Numbered from the stretch's first letter, positions 36,713 through 47,232 are shown. The stretch is 64,000 nucleotides of DNA from Stenotrophomonas nematodicola (GCF_009467805.1 NZ_WIAY01000003.1:62001-126000), one strand, 5' to 3'. Made by a program: numbers and translations. Notes: a model not told the origin generated them from the letters alone.

Positions 36713-39238
36713 TCAGCGCTTCTTCTTGATCGGCTTGCCCGGCCCGATGGTCTTTTCCAGCCAACGCTCGCTCTCGGCCAGCATGGTCATGATCGATTCG
36801 CGCGCGCGGTAGGCGTGCGATTCGTTCGGCAGCATCACCAGCCGTGCGTCGCCGCCCAGGCCCTTCACTGCGGCGAACATGCGCTCGCTCTGGATCGGGA
36901 ACGTGCCGGAGTTGTTGTCGTCCACGCCGTGGATGAAGAGGATCGGGTCCTTGATCCTGTCGGCGTAGTTGAACGGCGACATCTTCTGGTAGACGTCCTG
37001 CGCCTGCCAGTAGTTGCGCTCCTCGGCCTGGAAACCGAACGGGGTCAGCGTGCGGTTGTAGGCGCCACTGCGGGCGATGCCGGCCTTGAACAGGCGCGTG
37101 TGCGCGAGCAGGTTGGCGGTCATGAACGCGCCGTAGGAATGGCCGCCGATGGCGATGTGATCGCGATCGGTCACGCCACGGCGCACCACTTCATCCACCG
37201 CTGCTTCGGCGTTGGCGATCAGCTGCGGCAGGTAGGTGTCGTTGGGTTCCTTGTCACCTTCGCCGATGATCGGCATCGACGGGCTGACCAGCACCGCATA
37301 GCCCTTGGCCAGGAACGCCTGCGGGCCCCAGTAGCTGATCGCGTTGAAGCGATACGGCGAATCGGTGACCTGGCTGGCAGCCGCGGCGGTTTTGAACTCG
37401 CCCGGGTAGGCCCACATCAGCAAGGGCAGCGGGCCGTCCTTCTTCGCGTTGTAGCCCGGCGGCAGCATCAGCGTCGCGGTAAGGTCCACGCCATCGTTGC
37501 GCTTGTAGCGGATCTGCTCCTTGCTCACCCCACGCAGCTGCGGCAGCGGGTGCTGGAAGCGGGTCAACGCGCGCGGCGCGGCGCTGGCATCGGACAGCGA
37601 CTGCACGTAGAAGTTGGACGGCTCGTCAGGCGATTCGCGGGTCAGCAGCAGCGAGGTGCCTTCCTGGTCGAGCAGCGCCTGCGGCAACGCATAGGACGGC
37701 GCCTGCGAGTGGAACAGACGGGTGGTCTGCCGGCTCTCCAGGTCCAGACGATCAACGAACGGACGGTCGCCTTCCGGCGATGCGCCCTGCCCCATCAGGA
37801 AGATGCTGCGGCCATCGGCACTGACCTGCAGGCGCGCGCGCCCGTTGACGTCGCGCACCATCGCCGGGCGACCCGGGTCGTTGTAGCGGTCCTGCGAAGA
37901 CCGGGCCGACAGCAGTTCCGGCGCCTTGTCCGGCTGGTCCGGCGCGATCCGCCACTGCTTCACCTCGCGGCTCTTCCACCACGATTCATTGAGCAGCGCC
38001 AGATCACCACGGCCCCACTGGATGCCGGCATAGCGGCTGCCCAGCTGCGCCACGGTGACCGGCGGCCTGTCGAACGGCGCGGCCTGCATCAGCACCGCGT
38101 CGCGCACCTTGGCCTCGCGAGCCGGATCGCCGCCGTCCTGGGCCTCGGCCCAGACCAGGGTGGCCGGTGCGTCGGCGCGCCAGCTGATGCTGCGCACACC
38201 GGTCGGCACGGCGTCGTTGCCGGTCGGCAGGCCTTCCACCAGCGGCAGGGTGCTGACGGTGTGCTGCAGCGAGCCGTCCTGCGCGGACAGCACTTCGATG
38301 CGGCGGGCGAAATCGTCGGCCGGCACCAGATAGGAGTACGGGCGCAGCACGCGCTCGGCGAGCAGGTGACGCCCATCCGGCGACACGCTCACATCCAGGT
38401 ACACCCCGGCGGTGGACAGCGGTGCGGCCTCGCCGTTGAGGGCCACGCGTGCCGGCTGCGCGCTGGCGTAGTAATCGAACAGGCGCGCATCGGCCTCGTT
38501 CTTCAGCAGGTCCTGGTAGGTACGGATCGAGCGCACGCCCGCATCCGCATCGGTCTGCTGGATCGCCGGGCCGGTCGGGATGCCGCCGGCGGCCGGTGCG
38601 GGGCCCTGGCCCTTGAGCTGCTGCATCACCAGCAGGCCGCGGCTGTCGGGCAGCCAGCTGTAACCATCGCCCATCACCGTGTTGAGATCGGCAAGCAGGC
38701 GTCGCGCCGACCCGGCCGCGACATCCACGATCCACAGTTCATTGGCACCGGTGGGGGCGTGCACCTGGTTGAACGCCAGGTACTTCTGGTCCGGCGACCA
38801 CGCCAGCGTGGCGATCGACAACGGCTGCGGCAGGCCGCTGATCTGGCGCTCCCTGCCATCGGCCACGTTCAGCAGCCACAGCTTGTCGCCGAAGCTGAAG
38901 CGGCTGGACGAATGCGTGGCCGGGTTGATGCGCAGGCCGGCCAGCTTCAGTTCGGGCTGGGCGACAACGCTGATCGAGGGCAGCGGCGGGGTCTGCAGCA
39001 TGGCCGCGATGTCGCGGCGCGGCGACAGGCTCAGGGTCGGCGCACGCGGTGCGTCCACCACGGCCTGCAGGGCGGCCGACGGCAGCTCGTAGCCCTGCTC
39101 GCCCTTGGCGGCCGCCACCTGCTGGGTGTGGGTCTGGGCAGCGGGCGCGGCCAGACCCAACGGGGCCACCGCAAGCAGTGCCATGCCCACGATCAGGCTG
39201 CCCCAGCGCGCGCGGCGCTGGCGATCATTGCGTGTCAT
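36713..39238 (-). CDS. S9 family peptidase, glutamyl endopeptidase-like
   Basis: The 841-residue protein has an N-terminal hydrophobic signal ([22 protein letters not shown]), so it is exported. A beta-propeller-like region with WD-type repeats ([30 protein letters not shown]) precedes a C-terminal alpha/beta hydrolase. The catalytic triad can be placed: Ser in [13 protein letters not shown], Asp in [12 protein letters not shown] and His in [12 protein letters not shown]. It belongs to the prolyl oligopeptidase family, and the domain order and [22 protein letters not shown] segment suggest the S9D glutamyl endopeptidase branch. The C-terminal GKPIKKKR is lysine-rich. Confidence 0.9.
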   Translation of the reverse strand: MTRNDRQRRARWGSLIVGMALLAVAPLGLAAPAAQTHTQQVAAAKGEQGYELPSAALQAVVDAPRAPTLSLSPRRDIAAMLQTPPLPSISVVAQPELKLAGLRINPATHSSSRFSFGDKLWLLNVADGRERQISGLPQPLSIATLAWSPDQKYLAFNQVHAPTGANELWIVDVAAGSARRLLADLNTVMGDGYSWLPDSRGLLVMQQLKGQGPAPAAGGIPTGPAIQQTDADAGVRSIRTYQDLLKNEADARLFDYYASAQPARVALNGEAAPLSTAGVYLDVSVSPDGRHLLAERVLRPYSYLVPADDFARRIEVLSAQDGSLQHTVSTLPLVEGLPTGNDAVPTGVRSISWRADAPATLVWAEAQDGGDPAREAKVRDAVLMQAAPFDRPPVTVAQLGSRYAGIQWGRGDLALLNESWWKSREVKQWRIAPDQPDKAPELLSARSSQDRYNDPGRPAMVRDVNGRARLQVSADGRSIFLMGQGASPEGDRPFVDRLDLESRQTTRLFHSQAPSYALPQALLDQEGTSLLLTRESPDEPSNFYVQSLSDASAAPRALTRFQHPLPQLRGVSKEQIRYKRNDGVDLTATLMLPPGYNAKKDGPLPLLMWAYPGEFKTAAAASQVTDSPYRFNAISYWGPQAFLAKGYAVLVSPSMPIIGEGDKEPNDTYLPQLIANAEAAVDEVVRRGVTDRDHIAIGGHSYGAFMTANLLAHTRLFKAGIARSGAYNRTLTPFGFQAEERNYWQAQDVYQKMSPFNYADRIKDPILFIHGVDDNNSGTFPIQSERMFAAVKGLGGDARLVMLPNESHAYRARESIMTMLAESERWLEKTIGPGKPIKKKR

Positions 39239-39365
39239 CTTCGATCCCTATGTTGGTGCAAACCTTGGACCTTAACAGCCGCGCGCCGATCGCCCCCCTG
39301 CCGATGGTTGGGGGCCGGGACCGATTCATGCCGACCGCCCCTGCCGCGATATAATGGGCGACCCT

Positions 39366-39446
39366 CCACCGAGGGGCGCTGCGACCGTTCCGGACCCTGT
39401 CCGGCCGGCCAGGCTCGGTGGCCAGGATTGGTTCCAACGGCGCCCG
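39366..39446 (+). promoter_or_regulatory. SAH riboswitch (ahcY motif)
   Basis: The leader of ahcY matches the S-adenosylhomocysteine riboswitch consensus. P1 is CCACCGAG (39366-39373) paired with CTCGGTGG (39414-39421). Conserved core bases GGGGCGCTGCGACCG and CCAGGCTCGG follow the motif. A P2 hairpin CCGGA...TCCGG lies near 39390-39404. The pseudoknot GGGCGC (39374-39379) pairs with GCGCCC (39440-39445) after CAACG. SAH binding is known to raise expression of SAH hydrolase genes in this class. The aptamer ends 44 bases before the ahcY start. Confidence 0.93.
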
Positions 39447-39490
39447 GCGAATGCGAGTCCCCTCGGACCCGCAACTACCGGAGCTTACGA

Positions 39491-40936
<1,446 letters not shown>

Positions 40937-40968
40937 TCGGCCTGCCGGTCCAGTTGCATTGAAACGAA

Positions 40969-40997
40969 ACGGGCGCCGCAAGGTGCCCGTTTTTTTT
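40969..40997 (+). terminator. Rho-independent terminator of ahcY
   Basis: The stem ACGGGCGCC-GCAA-GGTGCCCGT forms nine pairs (one G-T) around a GNRA tetraloop and is followed by eight T. It lies 33 bases after the ahcY stop codon. Confidence 0.95.
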
Positions 40998-41083
40998 GTC
41001 TCGCCTTCCCCGATAGCCTCGGTCAAGCCAACACCCCCGCAGCACCGCTACGATGCACGGGCACCCGGCTCCAAGGAACTGCC

Positions 41084-41557
41084 ATGACCCCGGCCATCAA
41101 CCTGCTCAAGAAGCTTGGCATCGCCCACCGCGTGCTGTCCTACACGCATGACCCCACGGCCGACTCCTACGGTGGCGAAGCGGTACAGCAGCTCGGGCTG
41201 GACCCCGCCCAGGTGTTCAAGACCCTGCTCGCCAGTACCGACACACACGAACTGCTGGTGGCGATCGTGCCTGTCAGCGGCACGCTCGATCTGAAGGCGC
41301 TGGCCGAGGCAGCCGGTTGCCGCAAGTGCGGGATGGCCAAGGTCGACGAGGCGCAGCGCGCCACTGGCTATCTGGTGGGCGGGATCAGCCCGCTGGGGCA
41401 GAAGAAGCGGCTGCGCAGCTTCGTGGACGCCAGCGCGGCGGCGCTGCCCACCGTGCACGTCAGCGCCGGACGCCGTGGTCTGGAAGTGGCCCTGGCCCCG
41501 GCCGACCTGCTGCAGCTCACCCACGGCGCGTATGCACCGATCGGCAGATCGGCATGA
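41084..41557 (+). CDS. ybaK: Cys-tRNA(Pro)/Cys-tRNA(Cys) deacylase YbaK
   Basis: YbaK clears cysteine mischarged on tRNA(Pro). The 157-residue protein begins MTPAINLLKKLGIAHRVLSYTHDP. It shows the YbaK core: FKTLLASTDTHELLVAIVPVSGTLDLKALA (catalytic Lys of the VFKTL motif near residue 46), AAGCRKCGMAKVDEAQRATGYLVGGISPLGQKKRL (GGISP loop) and VSAGRRGLEVALAPADLLQL. Length is typical. Its stop overlaps the start of the next gene, which is likely co-translated. Confidence 0.95.
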   Translation: MTPAINLLKKLGIAHRVLSYTHDPTADSYGGEAVQQLGLDPAQVFKTLLASTDTHELLVAIVPVSGTLDLKALAEAAGCRKCGMAKVDEAQRATGYLVGGISPLGQKKRLRSFVDASAAALPTVHVSAGRRGLEVALAPADLLQLTHGAYAPIGRSA

Positions 41558-42063
41558 TCGGACGCCTGTTCGAGCGCCTGATGGGGGCGTCCCTGCCGAC
41601 GCTGCAGGAAGGTCGCCCAGGCACTGCCCTGCTGCAGGCGCTGGGCAGTGGCGATTACGGCCGGTTGCGCACGGCGGCCGCCACCGTCGCCCTCACCCGC
41701 GATGCGGGCGTGCTGGACGACCTCGTTGCACAGTTGCCCTACGTGGAGGCCGCCCGGGCGCGCTACACCACAGACCCCAGGTGGATCCGCGAACACTACG
41801 AACTGGACTTCGTGCTGCGCAAGCTGCGCCACTGGCGTGACGGCAGTGGCTGCCTGTGCCAGCTGTATCCGCACTGGATGCATTATCAGCCCGGCCGCGA
41901 AGTCGCCAGCGGCCACGTGCTGCCCCTCGCCACCGGCGTGGCCGACGGCGGCTGGGGCGATACGCTGGACGCCACCTGCACTGTATGCGGGCGGGGATGG
42001 CGCTGCACCGACCGCGAGTACCACGCGCCGTGGTGGGAATGGACCCCACGTCCACCTGCGTAG
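41554..42063 (+). CDS. Hypothetical protein with possible zinc site
   Basis: Unrecognised 169-residue protein whose ATG overlaps the ybaK stop (ATGA), so it is probably translationally coupled to ybaK. The first half is helical (GRLFERLMGASLPTLQEG and later TTDPRWIREHYELDFVLRKLRHWRDG). The second half has cysteines at CLC (about residues 100-102), C-T-V-C-G-R-G-W-R-C near 145-154 and an aromatic tail EYHAPWWEW. The C-x2-C plus C-x-C pattern suggests metal binding. A role near tRNA quality control is only guilt by association. Confidence 0.72.
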   Translation: MIGRLFERLMGASLPTLQEGRPGTALLQALGSGDYGRLRTAAATVALTRDAGVLDDLVAQLPYVEAARARYTTDPRWIREHYELDFVLRKLRHWRDGSGCLCQLYPHWMHYQPGREVASGHVLPLATGVADGGWGDTLDATCTVCGRGWRCTDREYHAPWWEWTPRPPA

Positions 42064-42070
42064 GCGGGCG

Positions 42071-42709
42071 CTACTCCAGGTTGTAGGTCACGGTACCGGG
42101 CATCACGCTCATGCCCGGCGCCGCGAGACCGGGCCGGGTCGGTTCGAACCGCCAGGGCGCCGTCTGCGCCACCGCCGCCTCATCGAGAACCTCATGGCCG
42201 CTGGACGTCGCCAGCACGGCCGCCCTCACCCGTCCGGTGCCATCGACAAGTGTTCTGAGCACGGTCCGGCCCTGCAGTCCATCGCGCTGCGCCTGCGCCG
42301 GATAGCGGAAGGACATGTTGTGCAGCCGGCCCCAGAACCGCTCTCCCGTCGGCAACAGCGGCTTGCCGGCAGGCAGTGCGCAGCGCGCCGGCAGCGTCGC
42401 CTCTGCTGCCAGCCCGACCTGCGGGTCCGGCTTCAGCGTCACTGCGCCCTTGCAGGCGATCTGTGCGATCGCCTCGAGCATGCGTTGCTGGCGTTCCAGG
42501 GCGGATGCCGTGTCCGCCTCGATGCGGATGACACACTGCCCGGCCTGCGGCTGCGCGACCAGGCGGTTCACCTGGGCGTCCTGGATGGGCGCCAGGTCCG
42601 TCAATCCGCCGCACGGGCCACTGCGGTTGACGCCGGCTGCCTGCACCGGCACGCACATCGCCACGGCCATTGCTCCCAGCGCGATCGCGCCCGTCATCCG
42701 TGCCTGCAT
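42071..42709 (-). CDS. Exported protein with TonB C-terminal-like domain
   Basis: The 212-residue product begins MQARMTGAIALGAMAVAMCVPVQAAGV, a signal peptide. The C-terminal 90 residues resemble the TonB/energy-transducer fold: MSFRYPAQAQRDGLQGRTVLRTLVDGTGRVRAAVLATSSGHEVLDEAAVAQTAPWRFEP, with the family's YP...A...G.V.....D..G.V......SSG...LD.AA......W.F pattern. There is no N-terminal membrane anchor or Pro-rich linker, so it is not a classic TonB. The central region has an even number of cysteines. The frame continues far upstream, but only this start gives a signal peptide. Confidence 0.78.
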   Translation of the reverse strand: MQARMTGAIALGAMAVAMCVPVQAAGVNRSGPCGGLTDLAPIQDAQVNRLVAQPQAGQCVIRIEADTASALERQQRMLEAIAQIACKGAVTLKPDPQVGLAAEATLPARCALPAGKPLLPTGERFWGRLHNMSFRYPAQAQRDGLQGRTVLRTLVDGTGRVRAAVLATSSGHEVLDEAAVAQTAPWRFEPTRPGLAAPGMSVMPGTVTYNLE

Positions 42710-42783
42710 TGTCTGCGCTCCCTGTCTGTGCCTGTCGCCATGATAGCCAGCCTGGCGACAGGCACTGCTTCGCACCCGGCAGC

Positions 42784-43341
42784 TCATGGACGCCAGTTGG
42801 CATTGCAGTCCCAGAATGCCACCGCGCGTGCATAGGCCTCCCGGTCCAGCGGCACGCCCGAGCCGCCCTCTTCCACCCCCAGCGCATTGCGCATCATGGT
42901 GATCGGCGCCATCGGCACCTCCTCCGGCTCGGCGGTGTAGATGCAACCGACGATGCCCCAGTCCGCGTCGATGGGCGACCCTTCCCTGGCCAGTTGCGCG
43001 GCGCTGTACAGGATCACCACCAGGTAGTTGGCGCGGGGCGATTCCACGCCCTCGAACCAGCGCACCAGCACCGGCAGTTCGTCGCGGTTGCGTGCCTCGT
43101 AGGCGCTGTGCAGCTGGTGGCGGTTGGCGTCGGTGATCGGCACCGTGAGACAGCGCGTACTGGTCCAGTTCTCGTACACATGCAGCTTGCAGAACGGCGC
43201 ATAGCCGTCCAGCACCTTCAGTGGCGCATGCGCGTTGAGGTGCGCCTGGAACTGCTCGGCGCTGCAGTCCTGGATGGTGTTGGCCCGCGGCACGCGCGGG
43301 AACAGGCGGGGTCGGGCGAATTCGGTAAGGACGATGGACAT
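42784..43341 (-). CDS. DUF3228 family protein
   Basis: A 185-residue cytoplasmic protein that I recognise as DUF3228: FARPRLFPRVPRANTIQDCSAEQFQAHLN near the N-terminus, YAPFCKLHVYENWTSTRCLTVPIT near 47-70, RNRDELPVLVRWFEGVESPRANYLVVILYSAAQL and IVGCIYTAEPEEVPMAPITMMRNALG. No function is established. It is on the minus strand downstream of the LytTR response regulator but separated by 48 bases, so co-transcription is possible. Confidence 0.85.
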   Translation of the reverse strand: MSIVLTEFARPRLFPRVPRANTIQDCSAEQFQAHLNAHAPLKVLDGYAPFCKLHVYENWTSTRCLTVPITDANRHQLHSAYEARNRDELPVLVRWFEGVESPRANYLVVILYSAAQLAREGSPIDADWGIVGCIYTAEPEEVPMAPITMMRNALGVEEGGSGVPLDREAYARAVAFWDCNANWRP

Positions 43342-43389
43342 GATGTGTTCGGCGGAGAAACTGCGCTTAGGTTAGCGCGACGCCCTCCC

Positions 43390-44124
43390 CTACAGTGCCA
43401 TCCGCTCACGCAGTTCGCGCGCCTGCCGGCGCGATACCTCGACCTGGCTGCCGTCGTCGAGCACCAGATCGTAGCCATCGCCGATGCTGGGCTCCACCGC
43501 GCGGATGCGCCTCAGGTTGACCAGCGTAGTGCGATTGGCGCGGAAGAACAGCGCCGGGTCCATGCGTGCTTCCAGCGTGGTGAGGCTGCGCGCCAGCACG
43601 GCGTTCTGGTCGCGGAACCAGAGGCGCGCGTAGTTGCCGTCCACCACGATCCGGCGGATCTCGCCCAGGGCCACGAACCAGCAGCGCTCGCCGTCGCGCA
43701 GGAAGACCTGGTCGTCCACACCCAGCCGATCGCGGGGTGCGGCGGCCGCTGCATCGACACGCGCCAGCCGTGCCTGCGCCCGCGCCACGGCGGACTGCAG
43801 CCGCGTCGCGTCGACCGGTTTGACCAGGTAGTCCAGCGCATCACGCTCGAACGCCCGCACCGCGTAGTGGTCGTACGCGGTGACGAACACCACCAGAGGA
43901 AGGGCCTCGATGCCCTCCAGGACATCGAACCCGCTGCCGGTCGGCATCTGCACGTCCAGCAGCACCAGGTCCGGATGCAGCCGGGCGATCGCCTCGCGCG
44001 CGGCGGGTACGTCGTCCGCGTCGCCCACCCACTGCACGCCCTCGATCCCGGCCAGCAGCGTGCGCAGTTCCAGCCGCGCCAGCCGCGCATCGTCCACCAC
44101 CAGCACCCGCAACGGCGCGGTCAC
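43390..44124 (-). CDS. LytTR-type response regulator (AlgR/LytR family)
   Basis: The 244-residue regulator has a receiver domain (VVDDARLARLELR near residues 9-21, phosphoacceptor Asp57 in LVLLDVQMP, Lys102 in DYLVKPV). A LytTR DNA-binding domain spans about 138-242: IRRIVVDGNYARLWF, LTTLEARMDPALFFRANRTTLVNLRRIRAVEP and LVLDDGSQVEVSRRQARELRE. Its ATG overlaps the stop codon of the histidine kinase gene by four bases, so they form a cognate pair. The target genes are unknown. Confidence 0.94.
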   Translation of the reverse strand: MTAPLRVLVVDDARLARLELRTLLAGIEGVQWVGDADDVPAAREAIARLHPDLVLLDVQMPTGSGFDVLEGIEALPLVVFVTAYDHYAVRAFERDALDYLVKPVDATRLQSAVARAQARLARVDAAAAAPRDRLGVDDQVFLRDGERCWFVALGEIRRIVVDGNYARLWFRDQNAVLARSLTTLEARMDPALFFRANRTTLVNLRRIRAVEPSIGDGYDLVLDDGSQVEVSRRQARELRERMAL

Positions 44125-45182
44125 TGCCGTACCTCCAGCTGCGCCAGCATGGCATCGCCCTCGCGCAGCAGCTGCAACCGCCCCTGTGCCGATGTTGCCT
44201 GGCCATCGCCAATGCCCAGCTGCGCACGCAGGTAGGCCAGGCCAACACCATGTCCTTCACCGGGCGGAGCGGTACCCACCGGGTTGCGTACCTGCAGGTG
44301 CAGCTGTCCAGCGACCAGGCGCGCGGCAATCTGCAGATCTCCACCGCCACAGGTCACCGCGATGCCGTGCTTGATCGCGTTTTCCACCAGCAGCTGCAGC
44401 GCCATCGGCGGCAGGCGCGCGGCCAGCGCCGCGGTCTCGATATCGACCCGCACGCGCAGACGCGCTTCGTAATGGATTGCCTCCACCGCCAGATAGTCCT
44501 GGACCACCCGCCATTCCTCCGCCAACGCGACCCACCCAGCGTCGGTGTGGGTCAGTGCGTGGCGCAAGGTGCCCGACAGGTGGGTCACCATGTCGCGCGC
44601 GCGCACCGGATCTTCATGGATCAATGCACGCAGGTTGTTGAGTGCATTGAAGACGAAATGGGGATTGAGCCGGGCGCGCAGTGCCTGGTGCTCCAGCGTG
44701 ACCCGCTGGGCCTCTGCCCGCAGCTGCGCCATTTCGCTGTCGCGGGCGCGCAGCAGGGCACGACGACCGGCCCACAGCGCGCACCACGCCGCAAGCATCA
44801 CCGCGCTGTTGAGCCAGTAGCCGAACAGCGCGAACGGCCGGTAATCGGCCCGCTGACCGGGCAGGCGTACCCAGTCCAGCTGCAGTGCAGGCAACAGCAG
44901 CAGGGCAGTGCCCACCTGGACCAGCGTGCTGCCGATCACCACTGCCAGCAGCAGGCGCCAGCCCAAGGCCAGCGCGTCGTGCTGCAGCCAGCCGGCGCGC
45001 AGCGCATGGAACCGGATCGCCGCGCTGGCGAGGAACAGCCCCACGCCCACACTGGCCGAGATCAGCAGCATGCCCGACCACTGGCCGACATAGCCGATGC
45101 CGAGCATCGTGCTGACGGCCAGATAGGTCAGCCATACCGCCGCATTGCGCCACCAGAACGCGTTGTCGCCTGTTGCCTGCAT
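44121..45182 (-). CDS. LytS/YpdA-type membrane sensor histidine kinase
   Basis: The 353-residue protein has four hydrophobic helices within residues 12-137, with no large periplasmic domain. The HisKA_6 (His_kinase) domain follows: LEHQALRARLNPHFVFNALNNLRALI with phosphoacceptor His175, and a GHKL ATPase with LLVENAIKHG and GVGLAYLRAQLG. That matches the LytS/AlgZ class that pairs with LytTR regulators. The gene follows the alpha/beta hydrolase by 26 bases and overlaps the regulator, making a probable three-gene operon. Confidence 0.92.
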   Translation of the reverse strand: MQATGDNAFWWRNAAVWLTYLAVSTMLGIGYVGQWSGMLLISASVGVGLFLASAAIRFHALRAGWLQHDALALGWRLLLAVVIGSTLVQVGTALLLLPALQLDWVRLPGQRADYRPFALFGYWLNSAVMLAAWCALWAGRRALLRARDSEMAQLRAEAQRVTLEHQALRARLNPHFVFNALNNLRALIHEDPVRARDMVTHLSGTLRHALTHTDAGWVALAEEWRVVQDYLAVEAIHYEARLRVRVDIETAALAARLPPMALQLLVENAIKHGIAVTCGGGDLQIAARLVAGQLHLQVRNPVGTAPPGEGHGVGLAYLRAQLGIGDGQATSAQGRLQLLREGDAMLAQLEVRQ

Positions 45183-45208
45183 GCCGGTCGAGCTCTCCGC
45201 GTGGGCGA

Positions 45209-46129
45209 TCAGTGGCGTGCAGGCAGGTCGAGGAAGCGACGCACCTGTGCCTGCAGCCAGCGCGGATCATCCCACATCAGGAAGTGGTAGCCGTCGGCGC
45301 TCATCTCGATGCGCGCCGACGGCAGACGTGCGTACTGCCCGGCGAAGGTTGCACGGGTGGACGCGAGCGTGGCGCCGTACGGCTGGTAGGCCGCCCACGC
45401 ACCGAGCACCAGCACCGGCGCGGTGATCGCGGCGATCGGCTCGCGCAGGTCGGTCATGCTCATTGAGTACATCGCATTGGCGGTGGTGGCCCGGTCGCTG
45501 TCGCGCCCCCACTGCTGCAGCGTGGCCAGGTGCTCGGGTGAGCGGGTCATGCTGGCCAGGAAGCGGTCGGTGCTGGCGCGGTACGCGGCGTCCTCGACCG
45601 CCATCAGGGTGCTGCGTTCCTGGGCGGCGGCGGCTCTGCGCAGCGCCGGGGTCGCGGCCGGATCGCGGACGGCGTCAAGATAGGGCAAGGCATCGACGAT
45701 CACCAATGGCCCGACCCGGTCCGGCGCCTCGATCGCCATCTGCAGGGCCACCACACCGCCCAGGCTGTGGCCGATCACCGCCGGATGCTCCAGCCGCTGT
45801 GCGGCGGCATAAGCCAGCAGCCGGTCGCGCATCGCCACGAGAAAGTCATCGCTGGCCACCGGCGGCGCTCCGGCAAAACCGGGCAGCTGCACCAGATGGC
45901 ACTGCACCTGCGGCTGCAGTGCGGCGCAGGTATCGCGCCACACCTCTGCCCCACTGTTGAGGCCGGGGATCATCAGCACCGGGCGGCCGCTGCCGATCAC
46001 CTCGACCTGCAGATCCTGGAAGCGCGCGGGCGCTGCGTGGACCGGGGGGGCCAGGACGGCCCACGCCGTCAGCGCGAGCGCGATCCACGGAGCGAGGGAG
46101 CGGAGGGGGCGGTGGCGTTCGGTCGACAT
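45209..46129 (-). CDS. Exported alpha/beta-fold hydrolase
   Basis: A 306-residue protein with a signal peptide (LAPWIALALTAWAVLAPPVHAAPA). The alpha/beta hydrolase core has PVLMIPGLNSGAEVW (oxyanion-hole region), the nucleophile elbow VIGHSLGGVVAL (Ser122), APVLVLGAWAAYQP before the acid residue, and the catalytic His in DGYHFLMWDDP. It is likely periplasmic with an unknown ester or amide substrate. The frame extends upstream past 46500 on the same strand, but that part overlaps the epimerase gene and has no family features. Its position before a two-component system suggests a shared transcript. Confidence 0.88.
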   Translation of the reverse strand: MSTERHRPLRSLAPWIALALTAWAVLAPPVHAAPARFQDLQVEVIGSGRPVLMIPGLNSGAEVWRDTCAALQPQVQCHLVQLPGFAGAPPVASDDFLVAMRDRLLAYAAAQRLEHPAVIGHSLGGVVALQMAIEAPDRVGPLVIVDALPYLDAVRDPAATPALRRAAAAQERSTLMAVEDAAYRASTDRFLASMTRSPEHLATLQQWGRDSDRATTANAMYSMSMTDLREPIAAITAPVLVLGAWAAYQPYGATLASTRATFAGQYARLPSARIEMSADGYHFLMWDDPRWLQAQVRRFLDLPARH

Positions 46130-46251
46130 GGCAGGCTCCTGCTGGGTGAGTACACAGCGTGGCGCGGGTCGACGCGGGCGGGGGCGGTGAGATGAGCAGC
46201 GGCCGCAGACGGCGGGTGAGCGGTCGCGGGGGACCGATGACGCGGCACGGC

Positions 46252-47142
46252 TCAATCGTCCGGCGCACCCAGGATTGCCTGCAGTGCGCCTGCGAGCGAC
46301 GGATGCTGGAAGGTGAAGCCCTCGGCCAGCGCATGCGCGGGCTGTACGTTCTGGCCGGTCAGCAGCAGGCCGGCCCGTTCGCCGAAGGCCAGCCGCAGCG
46401 CGAACGCCGGGGTGGTCAGCCGCGCGGGACGCTGCAGGACCTCGCCCAGCGTGGTGGCGAAGGTGCGGTTGGTGACCGTGCCCGGCGCGGTGCCGTTGTA
46501 GGCCCCCCGTGCCCGCCCGTTGGCGAGCAGCCACAGGATCATGCCGACCAGGTCCTCACGATGGATCCAGCTCATCCACTGCCGGCCATCGCCCATCGGG
46601 CCACCGAGCCCCATCCGGAACGGCGGCAGCATTTTCTCCAGCGCCCCGCCCTCGCGTTCGAGCACGATGCCGGTCCGCAGCACGCAGGTGCGCACTCCCA
46701 AGGCCTCGGCTTTCAACGCTTCGGCTTCCCACTGGCGACACAGCATCGCCGCGAAGTCGTGGCCCGGCGACGCGGTTTCGTCCAGCGGCGTACTGTCGCG
46801 CGGGCCGTACCAGCCGATCGCCGACCCCGACACCAGTACCTGCGGCCGCTCCGGCAGCGCCGCCATCCAGGCCAGCAATGCCTGTGTTGTGCCGATCCGG
46901 GAGTCATGCAGCGCCTGCTTGCGCGCCTCGCTCCAGCGTTCGTCCATCAGCGGCTCACCGGCAAGGTTGACCACCGCCTGGACCGGGCCGACCTCGGCCA
47001 GCGTGCCGACGCTGTGGATGCCCGGCTGCGGGGTGCGGCCGGGCCGGCGGGTCAGCACGATGGGCGTGTGACCGTCGGCCAGCAGCCGCGCGCACAGGCG
47101 GCGGCCGATGAAGCCGGTGCCACCGGTAATGAGAATCTGCAT
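46252..47142 (-). CDS. TIGR01777 family NAD(P)-dependent epimerase (YfcH-like)
   Basis: The 296-residue SDR protein starts MQILITGGTGFIGRRLCARLLADGH, the nucleotide-binding GxxGxxG. It continues with VVNLAGEPLMDERWSEARKQALHDSRI, SGSAIGWYGPRD (active-site Tyr), VLRTGIVL, WIHREDLVGMILWLL and GAYNGTAPGTVTN, all typical of the TIGR01777/SDR39U branch. The substrate of this family is not established. It is divergent from metF, with 90 bases between the two start codons. Confidence 0.93.
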   Translation of the reverse strand: MQILITGGTGFIGRRLCARLLADGHTPIVLTRRPGRTPQPGIHSVGTLAEVGPVQAVVNLAGEPLMDERWSEARKQALHDSRIGTTQALLAWMAALPERPQVLVSGSAIGWYGPRDSTPLDETASPGHDFAAMLCRQWEAEALKAEALGVRTCVLRTGIVLEREGGALEKMLPPFRMGLGGPMGDGRQWMSWIHREDLVGMILWLLANGRARGAYNGTAPGTVTNRTFATTLGEVLQRPARLTTPAFALRLAFGERAGLLLTGQNVQPAHALAEGFTFQHPSLAGALQAILGAPDD

Positions 47143-47213
47143 GGCGGGTACTCCTGGACAGTGCCGCCACTGTAAGCCGGACCCTGTGCAAGGCGCATGG
47201 CGTTCACTTCACT

Positions 47214-47227
47214 TTCATCGCGATGAA
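47214..47227. promoter_or_regulatory. 14-base palindrome just upstream of metF
   Basis: TTCATCGCGATGAA is a perfect palindrome ending six bases before the metF start codon and 72 bases from the divergent epimerase start. It overlaps the region where the ribosome would bind. Its place suggests an operator for a dimeric regulator of methionine metabolism, but it does not match the MetJ box, and I cannot assign a regulator. Confidence 0.35.
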
Positions 47228-47232
47228 GAGAT

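Noticed and set aside
36701-39490. Plus-strand open frame of over 900 codons running into ahcY, antisense to the S9 peptidase
   Set aside because: It has low-complexity Arg/His/Gln/Ala composition typical of the antisense frame in GC-rich DNA, while the opposite strand encodes a complete peptidase with catalytic triad. The ahcY start is clear at 39491.
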